From positions 2,785,001 to 2,849,000 of the forward strand of contig NZ_CP041191.1 in assembly GCF_006517275.1 (NCBI RefSeq): 64,000 nucleotides of DNA, in the 5' to 3' direction. The position numbers were made by a program, and so were the translations under genes. This document shows, in pieces, positions 1 through 10,200 of this stretch (the stretch's first letter is position 1; each line of letters opens with the position of its first letter). Origin of the DNA: Labrenzia sp. PHM005 (GTDB lineage Bacteria; Pseudomonadota; Alphaproteobacteria; Rhizobiales; Stappiaceae). Under the pieces are notes generated by a model. The model was not told the DNA's origin. It did no database searches and saw only the letters and a list, made by a program, of their open reading frames with translations.

Positions 1-1
1 G

Positions 2-265
2 GGCCTGTCGACGTTCGCGCGCTGCTTGCGCTATCAGTTGGAAGGAACACCGGTATTGGTCACCGATGTGGTACCTGATCTGATCAGAACGCGGATGGCC
101 GCCGGCCGGGAGGAAAACGCGCTGCATCCTGCGGACGCTGCGAATGTCATTGTTCGGGGACTAGAACAGGGAAAAACCGAAATCCGCTTGGGCCGGGTGC
201 CTGTCCTTTATACACTTCACCGGTTCCTGCCGTCTTTGGCTTACCGGATGCTGAAAGCTGCTTAG
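2..265 (+). CDS. SDR-family oxidoreductase, C-terminal part (cut by window edge)
   Basis: The reading frame is open from the left edge and stops with TAG at 263-265, so only the last 87 residues are present. The visible part resembles the end of a DltE-like short-chain dehydrogenase/reductase: a helix (LSTFARCLRYQLEG), then a strand and loop (VLVTDVVPDLIRTRM) that in this family follows the catalytic Tyr/Lys helix and shapes the substrate pocket, then a basic amphipathic tail. The nucleotide-binding Gly motif and the catalytic YxxxK lie outside the window. The family uses NAD(P)H to reduce or oxidise hydroxyl/keto groups; the substrate cannot be inferred. A start at the internal TTG (26) is unlikely because homology-like sequence continues upstream of it. 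Confidence 0.7.
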   Translation, partial: GLSTFARCLRYQLEGTPVLVTDVVPDLIRTRMAAGREENALHPADAANVIVRGLEQGKTEIRLGRVPVLYTLHRFLPSLAYRMLKAA

Positions 266-599
266 TGGGAGAATCGGCATTAAGTTCAGGGCTTGCATGA
301 CCCTGTGTAAAAAGCCAACTTGAGTTCTCGGTGCCTTAGTCAGTCGGCAAGGCACCGCCGGACAAAGCCTAGTTGGGCGACCTTGGGGAATATGTGGGAG
401 AATGCACATGACCCCGGCAAATGCGGTGTCAGTGATCTTTTGAGGTGTTTTGGGATTGCTGTTTTTGAAGGACGGTTTTTAAAGGTTCAAATTGCAGTTT
501 GACTTTTTGATGTGGCCTCGGCGGGAATGTGAATTTTTTCGCTTGTCGAACACAGATGTGTAGCGCTTTGAGTACGGATCGAGTGCAGGAAGGACTGAG
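266..599. other. Intergenic region, no gene seen
   Basis: This stretch separates the SDR gene from the DUF2339 gene. Short ORFs on both strands have unlike composition and no recognisable motifs. No convincing terminator hairpin or RNA gene was seen. The last 15 bases carry the ribosome-binding site (AGGAAGGA) of the next gene. Confidence 0.5.
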
Positions 600-3416
600 T
601 TGGATTTGCTGTTTGTAGTCGTCGGTCTTGTTGTATTTTTTATTTCCCTGGTCTTGCCCGTTGTTCTCTTGGTCCGGGTGTCCAGTGTTGAACGCCAAGT
701 CTCAACGCTCTCGCAGGATTTGCATAAGACGCGTGCTGAACTTGCAAGTCTGAAGGCAGTCTTTGCAGATAAAAACGCAGCTCCAGATGCAAATGCGGCT
801 GAGGAGAGTGACACCCCAGACACCAGAAAATCGGCTGCGCGCCCGTCAGATGTTTTCAGGGAGGCTGATGAACCTCCATCGACAAACCCGGATTTCCAAA
901 TTGGACCTTGGCGCGCGCAAAAACCTACAAAAGTAAAGGATACTTCCGAGGAAAAGAAAACTGTGCCGCCTATCGCGGCAGGTGTTTCGGAAGCCGACGC
1001 GCAGGCATCTGCCAGTATCGAAAAGGAACAAACAATTGGCGCGCGCTGGAGCATCTGGGTTGGCGGTGTAACGCTCGCTATTGGCGGCATTTTCCTGGTC
1101 AAATACGCGGTGGACCATGGTGTTCTCGGGCCACTTCCTCGTGTTCTTCTTGGGGCTCTGCTCGGCGTGGTGCTTCTTGTCGGCGGTGAGTGGAGCCGGC
1201 GACAGCCGCAGCGTTTCAAAGTACCTGGATATGACAATGCCAACATCCCGGCGACGCTTACCGCTTCAGGTACATTGGTTCTGTTTGGATCCGTCTTTGC
1301 CGCCCATGCGCTTTATGGCTTGATTGGGCCACTCGCGGCTTTCGTGCTTCTTGGCCTTCTCGCGTTTTCAGCAATGTTGACAGCACTGCTTCATGGTCCG
1401 GCGCTGGCAACACTGGGGTTGCTCGGCAGTTATGTGGTGCCGTTTCTCATCAGCTCTCAGTCCAGCGATATTCTGCCGCTGGTCTTCTACATTCTTGCAG
1501 TGTCAGCCGCCGCTGTAGCCATTGGGCGGTTTCGGGGATGGCTCTGGTTTGCCGGGGCTGCGGTAGCAGGCCTGTTTCTCTATACCTGCCTTATGGAAAT
1601 CGGCGCTGGCCCGGGGGACAGGCTGCTGCTGAACGTCTATTTCACCGGCGCGCTGATGATTGTTTATGGCGGTTTCGTCTGGCGGGTTCATGCTGTAGAT
1701 CCGGGACATGCCGCGCCGATCGACCGCGCGGCAACGGTCGCCTTATCCATCTTTTCATTGCCCATGCTCGGACAGATGCAATTTCAGCATTCTGTCAGCG
1801 CCAGTGGGTTTGAAATGGCTATGCTGCTGCTTTTGCCGTTTGCTCTTGCCTACGTTCATTCTGCACTTCGCTACGCAGTATTTGTTCCGCTGATATGTGC
1901 TCTGATCCATGTTTTTCAGTTTCAGGCAGAGCTGGACATTACAGCTTTGATGAATGGTGCGGATGGTCTGGCGCAAGTGATATCGCCGCTGCCGCCTGAA
2001 GCAACAGAAGCCCTGAGCGAATTTGTCAGCTTTGTTCTGTTTTTCGGAGTTCTCGTATTCTTTACTGGCATTTTGGGTTCCGCGCGGAGCGCTGGGCGGG
2101 CTGTGATTGCAAGTGGTTCTGTTTTGGCCACATCAGGGTTGTTCGCAATTGCGTACTTGCGCATTGAATCCTGGCAGGTCTCAATAACCTTCGCGGGATT
2201 GGCGCTGGCTCTCGGGTTGCTTTATTTCGCAGTCGCCGAGCGGTTCAAAGATGAACTCTCCAACGACTTGGGCGGACCGGAATGCTTGTCCGCTTGGCTC
2301 ATTGGGGGACTGTTTGCCGTCACGTTCTCAGCAACGTTGGCCTTTGAAAAGGCCGCGCTTACAGTCGCGCTTGGTTTGCTGGTACCGGCGGTAATGCTCG
2401 TTTATCAGCGGTATCCCTTGCCGCAGTTGAGAGTTCTAACGCCGCTCGCTGTCATTCCATATGCGCTTAGGCTTCAGTGGGATCCCTTCATCGTCGGCGA
2501 TGCGCTTGGAAAAACACCGGTCTTCAACGCTCTCCTTTACGGTTATGGGGTCCCGTGCGCCGGATTTGTTGTCTCGGCTGTGGTGATGACGGCAAGAAAA
2601 CAGGACCGCTGGTCCGAAGCGATGCAGGCTATTGCGATTTTCACCTTGGCTTTGACCCTATCGATGCTGTCGCTTCATGCTGTTGATCCGCTGTTCCGGT
2701 TCGGTGACCCGGGGTCCCGTTTCCAAGGGTCCGCCATGCTGGTTCTGGTCGGCGCCGGTTTGTCGCTGGCGTTGACACGCTTTCTGCCAGGAAAACGGCA
2801 GTCGGTGCTGGAAGTTATGGCGATGGCGTTGAGTGTTGGCGGTATGGTGATCGGCGGTTATTCGCTGTTTTTGATCAACAATCCGGTCCTGACTGGCCAG
2901 TCCGTTGGTACAGGCTTGATCATCAACTGGGTGACCTTCGCTTACGGATTGCCTTGCATCCTTTTTGGGCTGCTGTCACTCGCCGCGAGACGCCGCCGGC
3001 CCGACTGGTACACAAAGACTGTGTTTGTGTTTGCTGTTCTGTTCGGCTTCTTGTTCATCAATCTAACCATCCGCAACAGCTTCAGCCCTGACGTTTTGAC
3101 CAGTTCGCCAATCCGGGATTTGGAGCAATACGTCTATTCCTTCGTCTGGCTGTTGATAGGGGTTCTCTGCCTTCTTGCCGGCCTCAAGTGGGACCAGTTG
3201 CGCTTGCGCCAGGTGTCGGGTGGGATCATTGCGGTTGTTGTACTCAAAGTCTTCCTGATCGATATGTCCGCGCTTGAAGGGGTTCTTCGGGCTATGTCCT
3301 TTATTGGACTTGGTTTGACGCTCATCGGTATCGGATATCTTTACCAGCGCATGATTTTGGCAACCTCGACTTTGCAGCGAGAAACAGGCCCGGATGATGA
3401 GGCGGCTTCGAGGTAG
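600..3416 (+). CDS. DUF2339 polytopic membrane protein
   Basis: A 938-residue inner-membrane protein of unknown function. Residues 1-25 form a first hydrophobic segment. A short coiled coil follows (about 27-55, VERQVSTLSQDLHKTRAEL), then a polar, Pro/Ala-rich linker to about residue 140. Next comes the sequence TIGARWSIWVGGVTLAIGG, typical of the DUF2339 family, and then more than 20 predicted hydrophobic helices to the end. The length suits the family, which is usually 800-1000 residues. The start is taken as TTG at 600 because AGGAAGGA lies about 6-10 bases upstream and the first hydrophobic segment starts immediately; there is no ATG near it. It appears monocistronic, with rnpB beginning about 75 bases downstream. 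The biochemical role is not known; a transport or envelope role is only a guess. Confidence 0.85.
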   Translation: MDLLFVVVGLVVFFISLVLPVVLLVRVSSVERQVSTLSQDLHKTRAELASLKAVFADKNAAPDANAAEESDTPDTRKSAARPSDVFREADEPPSTNPDFQIGPWRAQKPTKVKDTSEEKKTVPPIAAGVSEADAQASASIEKEQTIGARWSIWVGGVTLAIGGIFLVKYAVDHGVLGPLPRVLLGALLGVVLLVGGEWSRRQPQRFKVPGYDNANIPATLTASGTLVLFGSVFAAHALYGLIGPLAAFVLLGLLAFSAMLTALLHGPALATLGLLGSYVVPFLISSQSSDILPLVFYILAVSAAAVAIGRFRGWLWFAGAAVAGLFLYTCLMEIGAGPGDRLLLNVYFTGALMIVYGGFVWRVHAVDPGHAAPIDRAATVALSIFSLPMLGQMQFQHSVSASGFEMAMLLLLPFALAYVHSALRYAVFVPLICALIHVFQFQAELDITALMNGADGLAQVISPLPPEATEALSEFVSFVLFFGVLVFFTGILGSARSAGRAVIASGSVLATSGLFAIAYLRIESWQVSITFAGLALALGLLYFAVAERFKDELSNDLGGPECLSAWLIGGLFAVTFSATLAFEKAALTVALGLLVPAVMLVYQRYPLPQLRVLTPLAVIPYALRLQWDPFIVGDALGKTPVFNALLYGYGVPCAGFVVSAVVMTARKQDRWSEAMQAIAIFTLALTLSMLSLHAVDPLFRFGDPGSRFQGSAMLVLVGAGLSLALTRFLPGKRQSVLEVMAMALSVGGMVIGGYSLFLINNPVLTGQSVGTGLIINWVTFAYGLPCILFGLLSLAARRRRPDWYTKTVFVFAVLFGFLFINLTIRNSFSPDVLTSSPIRDLEQYVYSFVWLLIGVLCLLAGLKWDQLRLRQVSGGIIAVVVLKVFLIDMSALEGVLRAMSFIGLGLTLIGIGYLYQRMILATSTLQRETGPDDEAASR

Positions 3417-3489
3417 CTTTCACACAGGGAAAGTCACAGAACCGGATGCTCAGCTTGACCTGGTCCTCAAAGCAACCTAAGTCCCGGGG

Positions 3490-3890
3490 CGCCAGTCGGC
3501 CGGACAGCCGCTGCCGCAAGCGCCGAAAGGCCGCGGGGGAGGAAAGTCCGGGCTCCATGGAAACACGGTGCCGGGTAACACCCGGCGAGGGCGACCTTAG
3601 GGAAAGTGCCACAGAAAGCAAACCGCCCCGGCTTTGCCGGGGTAAGGGTGAAAGGGTGGAGTAAGAGCCCACCGCGCCTCTGGTAACAGCGGCGGCACGG
3701 TAAACCCCACCGGGAGCAAAACCGAATAGGGACAACGCGGACCCTGGAGTGATCCAGGGCCCAGGCTGGTTTCCAGGCCAGTTGTCCGGGTTGGTTGCGT
3801 AAGGCGTCTGGCAACAGGCGTCCCAGATGAATGGCTGTCACGTCCGCTTCGGCGGGCCATACAGAACCCGGCTTACAGGCCGGCTGGCAA
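3490..3890 (+). ncRNA. rnpB: RNase P RNA (bacterial type A)
   Basis: This is the catalytic RNA that trims the 5' leaders of tRNA precursors, working with the RnpA protein. The 5' end GCCAGTCGGCC (3491-3501) pairs with GGCCGGCTGGC near 3878-3888 to form helix P1. The conserved core GAGGAAAGTCCGGGCTCC lies at about 3539-3556. The 3' side shows AGGGTGAAAGGGTG, GGTAAACCCCAC (P4/L15 region) and the universally conserved ACAGAACCCGGCTTA at about 3861-3875. The length of about 400 nt suits an alphaproteobacterial type A RNA. ORFs over this stretch are spurious. The exact ends are estimated from the P1 pairing. Confidence 0.95.
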
Positions 3891-3903
3891 ATTCTCCTTC
3901 CGG

Positions 3904-5391
3904 TTATCCGGCCGCATATTGCGGCGTGCTGGCGAGATAACCGCCATAAGCATCCGCATTCGGATAAGAGAACTGTTCGGCGAGCGGGTTGGACCGTTTG
4001 GATACGGTTGCTCCCATATCGGCCAACAGCTCATCGAAGTGCCGGAAGTGGAACGGGGCTGAACACAGGCCGCCGTAAACCTGCGCCGCCGGGCGTTCAT
4101 TGCGCCGCCAATTCAGCATCATCTCGATGTTTTCCCTCATTTCCCGGTCGCTTGGCTGGTTCGCCAGCTGGCCATCTGCATAGCGCACCAGCCAATTTGC
4201 GATCATTTCGGCAGACAAGATCGTACAGAAGCTGGAGTTGAAGCCGACAAAGCCCATGTCCGGAAGATCAGGGTTCACCGATAGGCGGTAGACCCGGTAT
4301 TGGCCATCTGCATCGACCAGCTTGTCCTGATGTTCTTGCGCCAGATACGGCACGCCAAGCTTCCATCCGACCGCCAGGACCGAGACATCGCAGGGAATCC
4401 TGTCGCCGGTGGTCAGAACCGCGCAGCCGTCCTCATAACGGTCGATGGTCCCCCGGACCGGCTTGATCGAGCCGTCCTCAAACCCCTCAAACAAGCCAGG
4501 TGTCACAATCGGCAGTGAGCAGGATGCGTCCTTCTCGATTGGAACATCGGGCACCATGTCCCATTTCTTCAGTTTCAACTGCGCTTTGAGCAGCGTCTCC
4601 AGGCCGCGGAAGTTGGCCCAGATCAGAGGCTTGAAGACCGTCGACAGGATTTTGCCCAGAACGGACGGCTGCCAGCTGTTGAACTGTTGTTCCTGGGCGC
4701 GCATGTACAACAACCGTTTGAAGTTGATACCGCCAATAAAGTACGGAATCCGCCAAACCGGTTCGCGGTAGACCATGGTGACTGATTTGGCTCCGTTTTT
4801 AGCCGCATTGACGGCGATGTCGGTGGATGATTTCGATCCGCCGAGCACCACGACATTCTTTCCCTTGGCCAAAGAACTGTCGGCGTAGTCGGAGCTGTGC
4901 ATCACCTGACCGCCAGCCTCAACAAATGCATCCTGGCCCGGGTGGGAGATGATGTTCTTGTCCGAGAACTGGCCGGTACAGACGGCAACAAAGTCAAAAT
5001 CCTGGGTCCAGGTCTTGCCGGCAGCTTCCAGCGTCAAGGTCCAGCCCGGCTGACCGTCAGCCTGGCGGTCCATGGATAGAACATTCGTGTTGAGCTGAAA
5101 CAGTCGCGCCAGATTATGTTTCTTGGCATAGGCATGAATATAGGCGTGAACCTGCGGTCCTTTCGGCCATTCCGGATAGTCGTCCGGCATGGGCAGGTCA
5201 GTAAAGCGGTAAAGGTCCTTAGGCGATTGGGTCTGGACATCCGGATAGGACCGGGAGAGCTCCCACACCCCGCCGAAATCGTGGCTGCGCTCAAACCCAA
5301 AAACCCTATGTCCGCGCTCGTCGAACGCCTTGGCAGCCGCCAAGCCGCTGACGCCGCCGCCAATGACGGCGACTGATTTCCGTTTGGTCAT
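3904..5391 (-). CDS. Flavin-containing monooxygenase family protein
   Basis: A 495-residue FAD/NADP-dependent oxygenase. The N-terminus has the dinucleotide-binding motif VAVIGGGVSGLAAAK (FAD, residues about 7-21), followed by FGGVWELSRSYP, the Gly-rich FAD contact typical of FMOs and Baeyer-Villiger enzymes. A second Rossmann motif (VVVLGGSKSSTDIA, about 182-195) would bind NADPH, with QVMHSSDYADS just before it where the FMO fingerprint is expected. The family inserts one oxygen atom into nucleophilic N or S or into ketones; the substrate is unknown. The cupin gene ends up with its stop about 27 bases before this ATG, so the two probably form one transcript under the divergent AraC regulator. 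Confidence 0.85.
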   Translation of the reverse strand: MTKRKSVAVIGGGVSGLAAAKAFDERGHRVFGFERSHDFGGVWELSRSYPDVQTQSPKDLYRFTDLPMPDDYPEWPKGPQVHAYIHAYAKKHNLARLFQLNTNVLSMDRQADGQPGWTLTLEAAGKTWTQDFDFVAVCTGQFSDKNIISHPGQDAFVEAGGQVMHSSDYADSSLAKGKNVVVLGGSKSSTDIAVNAAKNGAKSVTMVYREPVWRIPYFIGGINFKRLLYMRAQEQQFNSWQPSVLGKILSTVFKPLIWANFRGLETLLKAQLKLKKWDMVPDVPIEKDASCSLPIVTPGLFEGFEDGSIKPVRGTIDRYEDGCAVLTTGDRIPCDVSVLAVGWKLGVPYLAQEHQDKLVDADGQYRVYRLSVNPDLPDMGFVGFNSSFCTILSAEMIANWLVRYADGQLANQPSDREMRENIEMMLNWRRNERPAAQVYGGLCSAPFHFRHFDELLADMGATVSKRSNPLAEQFSYPNADAYGGYLASTPQYAAG

Positions 5392-5418
5392 GTTTTCCCC
5401 TTTTGAAAGCGCGGTTGA

Positions 5419-5865
5419 TCAGGCCTGATCGGGCGGGGGCAGAAAATCGACTTCGTGAAGTGCGGACAGGCGCACCAGCTCTTCGGGATCCGTCACGCCG
5501 TTGAGGGCGCCGAACAAATCAAACAACTTGCGGGCCGGGGCGACGCCAAAGACGCAAGTCGCTGTTTTTCCGGACCGGTTGAAGATGCCATGCGCTTCAC
5601 CCATCGGCATGCGGACGGTGTCGCCGGGCCCGGCCTTATGGACTTGGCCGCCCATTTCGACCTCCAGTTCCCCCTCGAGCATGACGATCCACTCGTCTTG
5701 GGTCGGGTGAATATGCGGCGGAACAAAGGTGTCCGCGGGCACAACTGCATGCCAGATGAAAGCGTTGGTGCTGTGAACCTTAGGTGTGTAGGTGTGGCCG
5801 ACGACATTCCAGCTGACGCCGTCCAGTCCTTCAGCGGATGCGGTAATCCCGGCTCCATTTTGCAT
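5419..5865 (-). CDS. Single-domain cupin protein
   Basis: A 148-residue beta-barrel protein. The metal-binding cupin motif 1 is clear: PPHIHPTQDEWIVMLEGELEV at about residues 49-69 (His, His, Glu and the closing Gly), followed by motif 2 around GPGDTVRMPMGEAHGIFN (His). Such proteins act as small dioxygenases, isomerases or ligand sensors; this one has no extra domain. It is the first gene of a leftward pair with the flavin monooxygenase and sits head-to-head with an AraC regulator, so a shared catabolic role is likely but the substrate is unknown. Confidence 0.85.
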   Translation of the reverse strand: MQNGAGITASAEGLDGVSWNVVGHTYTPKVHSTNAFIWHAVVPADTFVPPHIHPTQDEWIVMLEGELEVEMGGQVHKAGPGDTVRMPMGEAHGIFNRSGKTATCVFGVAPARKLFDLFGALNGVTDPEELVRLSALHEVDFLPPPDQA

Positions 5866-6023
5866 TTTTATGTCCCCTCTTATTTAGACCTCCAGAGGCT
5901 AACCTTGGCCGGTTCGAAACAATTATCCAGATTGCGAAATTACTTTGGCTGGAGCAGCAAAATGCCGCATTGCAGCAGCGAGAATGCTTGATCCTGCCCC
6001 AGCGTTGAGGGCATGTTTTTCTC

Positions 6024-7025
6024 ATGGTGTTGCAGGCTCATGGCAGAACTCCGCTCAGCGATTACCGGCGCTTTCAGACACATGACGTGGACGAAGCCCG
6101 GGAAGTTGTCGCGCGCCATTTCTGTAGCCATCGTTTGGACCGGATGGCAGCGTCCGATCGTTTCGATGCCTGCCAGCACCGGATTGCCGGCGAGCATTTG
6201 TCTCTCAACTACCTGCGCTATGGCGCGGATGTGACTATTGAACCGGGCGAGTTGACGGATTTTTTCCTGATTCAGATCCCGTTGAGCGGAACTGCAGAAG
6301 TTACCAATGGCTGCCAGACTGTCGCCTCAAACAGAGATACAGCAACGATCCTCAATCCGGACCGTCACACGGCCATGCGCTGGCATGCCGGTTGCGAGCA
6401 GCTGCTGTTGCAGATCGACAAAGACTTTTTAACCGGGATCGCAGCTAATTTGAGCGGTATGTCCCTTGGCGACGGGGTGCGCTTCAAATCCGAATTCTGT
6501 TTGAGAAGTGTGAAGTCTTCAAGCTGGTACCGTGGACTTTCGGGTGTGGTGCATGCCGCTGAAGAAGGCCATGCGTTTCAAGTTGCCCCAAGTGTGCGGC
6601 AGCGGCACATCGAAGAGGGGCTGGTCATGGCCCTACTGGAAATACAGGAAAACACGGTTTCGCCGCTGCTTTCCAGGCCAGAGTGCCGGGCGGCCCCGGC
6701 TATTTTGAAGCGGGCTGTTACCATGATCCATGACCGGTTGCGGGAGGATATCAGTCTTCTCGACCTCAGCCGCCATGCCGGCACCACGCCGCGCAATCTG
6801 CAGCTGATTTTCAAACGGGAATTGGACCGGACGCCGGTTCAATACTTGCAAGACTGTCGGCTGAACCTGGCGCGGCATCTTCTGCTGGCGGGGAACGGAC
6901 ATCTTCCGATTAGCGAAGTGGCAGAGCTTTCCGGGCACCGGCATCTCGGCCGGTTTTCGGTCGCTTACAAAAAACGCTTCGGAGAGTCGCCGCGCATAAC
7001 CGCGCGCAGCAAGATGTATTGTTAG
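6024..7025 (+). CDS. AraC-family transcriptional regulator
   Basis: A 333-residue regulator. The first about 200 residues look like the AraC-binding-like domain (the AraC_binding_2 / OruR-type effector domain), with the strand pattern LNYLRYGADVTIEPGELTDFFLIQIPLSG. The C-terminal about 100 residues carry the two helix-turn-helix units of AraC/XylS: DISLLDLSRHAGTTPRNLQ, and ISEVAELSGHRHLGRFSVAYKK with the characteristic GESP downstream. It is divergent from the cupin/monooxygenase pair with a 158-base gap, so it probably controls that pair. The ATG at 6024 is used; an ATG at 6013 is in another frame. Confidence 0.85.
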   Translation: MVLQAHGRTPLSDYRRFQTHDVDEAREVVARHFCSHRLDRMAASDRFDACQHRIAGEHLSLNYLRYGADVTIEPGELTDFFLIQIPLSGTAEVTNGCQTVASNRDTATILNPDRHTAMRWHAGCEQLLLQIDKDFLTGIAANLSGMSLGDGVRFKSEFCLRSVKSSSWYRGLSGVVHAAEEGHAFQVAPSVRQRHIEEGLVMALLEIQENTVSPLLSRPECRAAPAILKRAVTMIHDRLREDISLLDLSRHAGTTPRNLQLIFKRELDRTPVQYLQDCRLNLARHLLLAGNGHLPISEVAELSGHRHLGRFSVAYKKRFGESPRITARSKMYC

Positions 7026-7239
7026 GCCGTGTGGACGAATTGGAGATGTCTCTCACCAGTTTCGGCTATTCTGAAGGTGAAAGAACGAAAATTTGGAATA
7101 AAACCTAGTTGGGAAGTGTTATATTCTTTGGCGTTTGAGTGAGTGGTTCGAAATAAGGCGAATTGCGGCGGTTTTGCCTTGATAATTCCTTGAACTTTTA
7201 ATCTTGCGTCCATGTTACGCGCGATATCGCTGCCTAGTC

Positions 7240-7259
7240 TTGAGTTGTTAAGTACTCAA
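7240..7259. promoter_or_regulatory. Inverted repeat just upstream of the repeat-protein gene
   Basis: TTGAGT at 7240-7245 and ACTCAA at 7254-7259 form a perfect 6-base inverted repeat with an 8-base spacer (TGTTAAGT), ending 14 bases before the ATG at 7274. It could be a regulator site over the translation or transcription start; no regulator is identified. Confidence 0.3.
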
Positions 7260-7273
7260 TAGGCAGGGAACAC

Positions 7274-10200
7274 ATGGCCGGAACATATCAAGACTTCTTG
7301 TCTGCTTTACTGGCATTTGAATCTGGATGGGACCGGGCGCGCTACGACGCCGGTATCATACAGGATTGGCAACTTGATCAATGGGCTGGCGGCCCGGTGC
7401 AAAACCGGTTTCCGCAGTATTCGAGCTGGTCTCAGCTGACCGATGCCGAATGGGAGACAATGGCCTACCAGTCTCAGAATTCGCTTGGCTTTGTCGGCTT
7501 TCAGTTCGGTGAAGCACTGCTCATCGATCTTGGCTACTACGACGACACTGTTTTTTATGGAAACGGGGCTGCCACCAACACCTGGGATGGGACCTGGACC
7601 GGGAAGAACGGCGTGAACTCCTTTGCGGACTTCACAACCAAGGCCGCCCAGGTTGTCGCGATCCAGGAAGCCTTTGGTTACAATCTTCAGGTCATCGAAA
7701 ACCAGCTCGCAAACAGCGGCCAATCGCTGAGCGACTATATCGGCCAGACTGCGACCTACACGCAGAACGGCCAGACGGTGACGGTTGAGCTGACATTGAC
7801 CGGGATAATGGCCGCAGCGCACTTGCGAGGTGCCTGGGGCACAGCATCCCTTCTGCAAAGCGGGGCGGTCAGCACCGATGAATATGGCACGTCCATTCTG
7901 CAGTATATGGAGCAGTTCGGCGGTTTTGATGTTCCGACCGTTGCTGAGGCGATTGCCTTCTATGAGAGCCGTTTGACCGGGGATGAAGGGCTTGGAACGC
8001 CAGACGGCGGAACGCCCGGTACCCCGGGGACGCCAGGAAATGGGGGCAATGGGTCGGCTGATGTAGACGAAGGTTCTGCGGACGTCGTGATCACCTGGTC
8101 TTGGGGACAGGACACGGTTGTTTCGAACTTCGATCCTGCGACCGGCAGCATCTTCGTTGACTGGATTGGTGCGGCCGAACTCACAGTTACCCAGACGGCA
8201 ACCGGTGTTGTGTTTGCCGTAGCATCCAACAATCAGACCGCAACCCTTCAAGGGGTGCAGCTGTCTGATCTCAGCCCCTCCAATTTCACCGTCCTGGATT
8301 CTGGGACAGCCAGCAAGATTTTCGGTTTGATCGGTCAGGATAGCGGAACGCCCGATCCCGAAGTGCCGGTGGATCCAGATCCTGTTGATCCGGATCCCGA
8401 GGTCCCGGTTGACCCTGATCCGGTCGATCCTGATCCCGTTGACCCGGACCCGGTTGATCCCGCACCGGCCCCGCCCACTGATCCGGGCAGCTGGAACGGA
8501 ACCGCTGGGGTCACGGCGGCAAATGCTTCGGTTGTGATCACCTGGGCGTGGGGCACGGATCGTGTCGTGTCCAACTTCAACCCACAAAGTGACACCATCT
8601 TCATCGACTGGTTTGGGCCGGACGCGATCGATGTCACGGAAGTCAATGGCAACGTGATTTTCACGATGGCATCGAACAATCAGACCGTGACGCTGCAAGG
8701 GGTTACATTGAACGATCTGTCTGCCTCGAATTTCACGATCCAGAGCACGGAAACCGGCCGGGAAATCCTGTCGCAGGTGGGAACAGGTTCTGGGCCTGGC
8801 ACGCCGGACATGCCCGATAATCCAGACATGCCGGATATGCCGGATGGGGCGCAAATGATCATGATCATGCCGAACAGCCCATCCCGTGTGATCCCGGATT
8901 TTGATCCGGCGGGTGGGGACATGCTTCATCTTGAAGCCGGTGTCATTGCGGAACGCCTTGAGATTCAGGATACGGCAAACGGTCTGACGGTTACCGTCTA
9001 CACAGCTACCGGCGAGGTTGCCAACACAACCGTGCTGACGGACGTGTCACTAGCGGACATGACCATGAGCAACTTCATGTTGGCTGAAGAATCGGCTCTC
9101 AATGAAGTCGCCAGTCTGCTGGGTCAAACTATCGAGACACCGGACGCCGGTGGGTTCGATGTGATCTATGATGCGGATGGGTCCAACACGCCGGTTCCGT
9201 CCGGTGCAAGTGATCTCGGTGGCGTCAAATGGGCCGCGGAGTTTGGCAAGGATGATATCGTTGGCTTTAACCCGGCCGCGGATCAGCTCGACTTCGGCAA
9301 TGCTTCGGTTCATGGCCTGATCTTGAACATGACCCCCAACGGTGAGCCTATCGTCGATAATCCGTGGGGGCCGGACATGCAAATCCTGCAAGGTGTCCAG
9401 CTCGCGGATCTCACCATTGAGAGCTTTGGCGTGGTCGGCAACGAGCACCTGCGTCAGGATCTCGGCGGCGTTCTTTCCTGGGAAAAGGGCATCGGCCCGC
9501 GGGATGGCGACACGGTCTATATCCGCTCTCATGAATACGGGCAGGCCGAAGTCATCAACGGGTTTGATCCGGCGACACAGAAGATCAGTTTCCTTTATTT
9601 CGGCACACGCGAGCGCTTGAGCGTTGAGGATACGCCGAATGGAATGGTCATCAGTGTCCTGCCGAGTGGTCAGAGCTTCACCTTCACCGGTGTTCAAAAA
9701 GCCGATCTCATTCCGGGCAATCTGGAGTTCCATTTCGATCAGGTAATGGAAGACAATCTGGAGGCCCCGTTCGGGATTGATCAAAACGATGTGTCGTTGG
9801 TGTCTCGGGAGGCGTTGCTGACGCCGGAAGCGCCGGCCGGTCAAGGGACTGACGGGTTCCAGGTTCGTGAAGGTGTTGGCGCTGTCCCTGGCACCGGTAC
9901 CCCGGATACACAAGACGCGCCCGATACATCAGACACTTCGGAAGTTCCAACGCCGCCGGCCACAACGGTCCCTCCGTCTACTTCGGACATGATCAACCTT
10001 GGATCGGGTGCCGATACAGTGGCAATTACCTGGGATTGGGGAAGGGAAGTCTCGGTGCTGAACTTTGATGCCTCTGAGGATCTACTGGATTTCAGCAGCT
10101 TGTCAGCCAATGACATCTCGCTCCAGGAGATCGGGACTGATCTGACGATCACCGTTCAGAACAATGGCGGACACACCTATGTGCTGGAAAACATCCAGGC

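Noticed and set aside
3446..3860. Several short protein frames over rnpB
   Set aside because: The sequence is clearly RNase P RNA; the frames are chance.
8368..8462. Short direct repeats in the GATCCGGATCCCG-rich stretch, considered as a CRISPR or minisatellite
   Set aside because: They encode the PDPVDP linker in frame and are not spaced like CRISPR repeats.
7307..8929. 540-codon antisense frame opposite the repeat-protein gene
   Set aside because: It lies opposite a convincing gene with strong repeat structure. It has no family features; the long frame is a composition effect.
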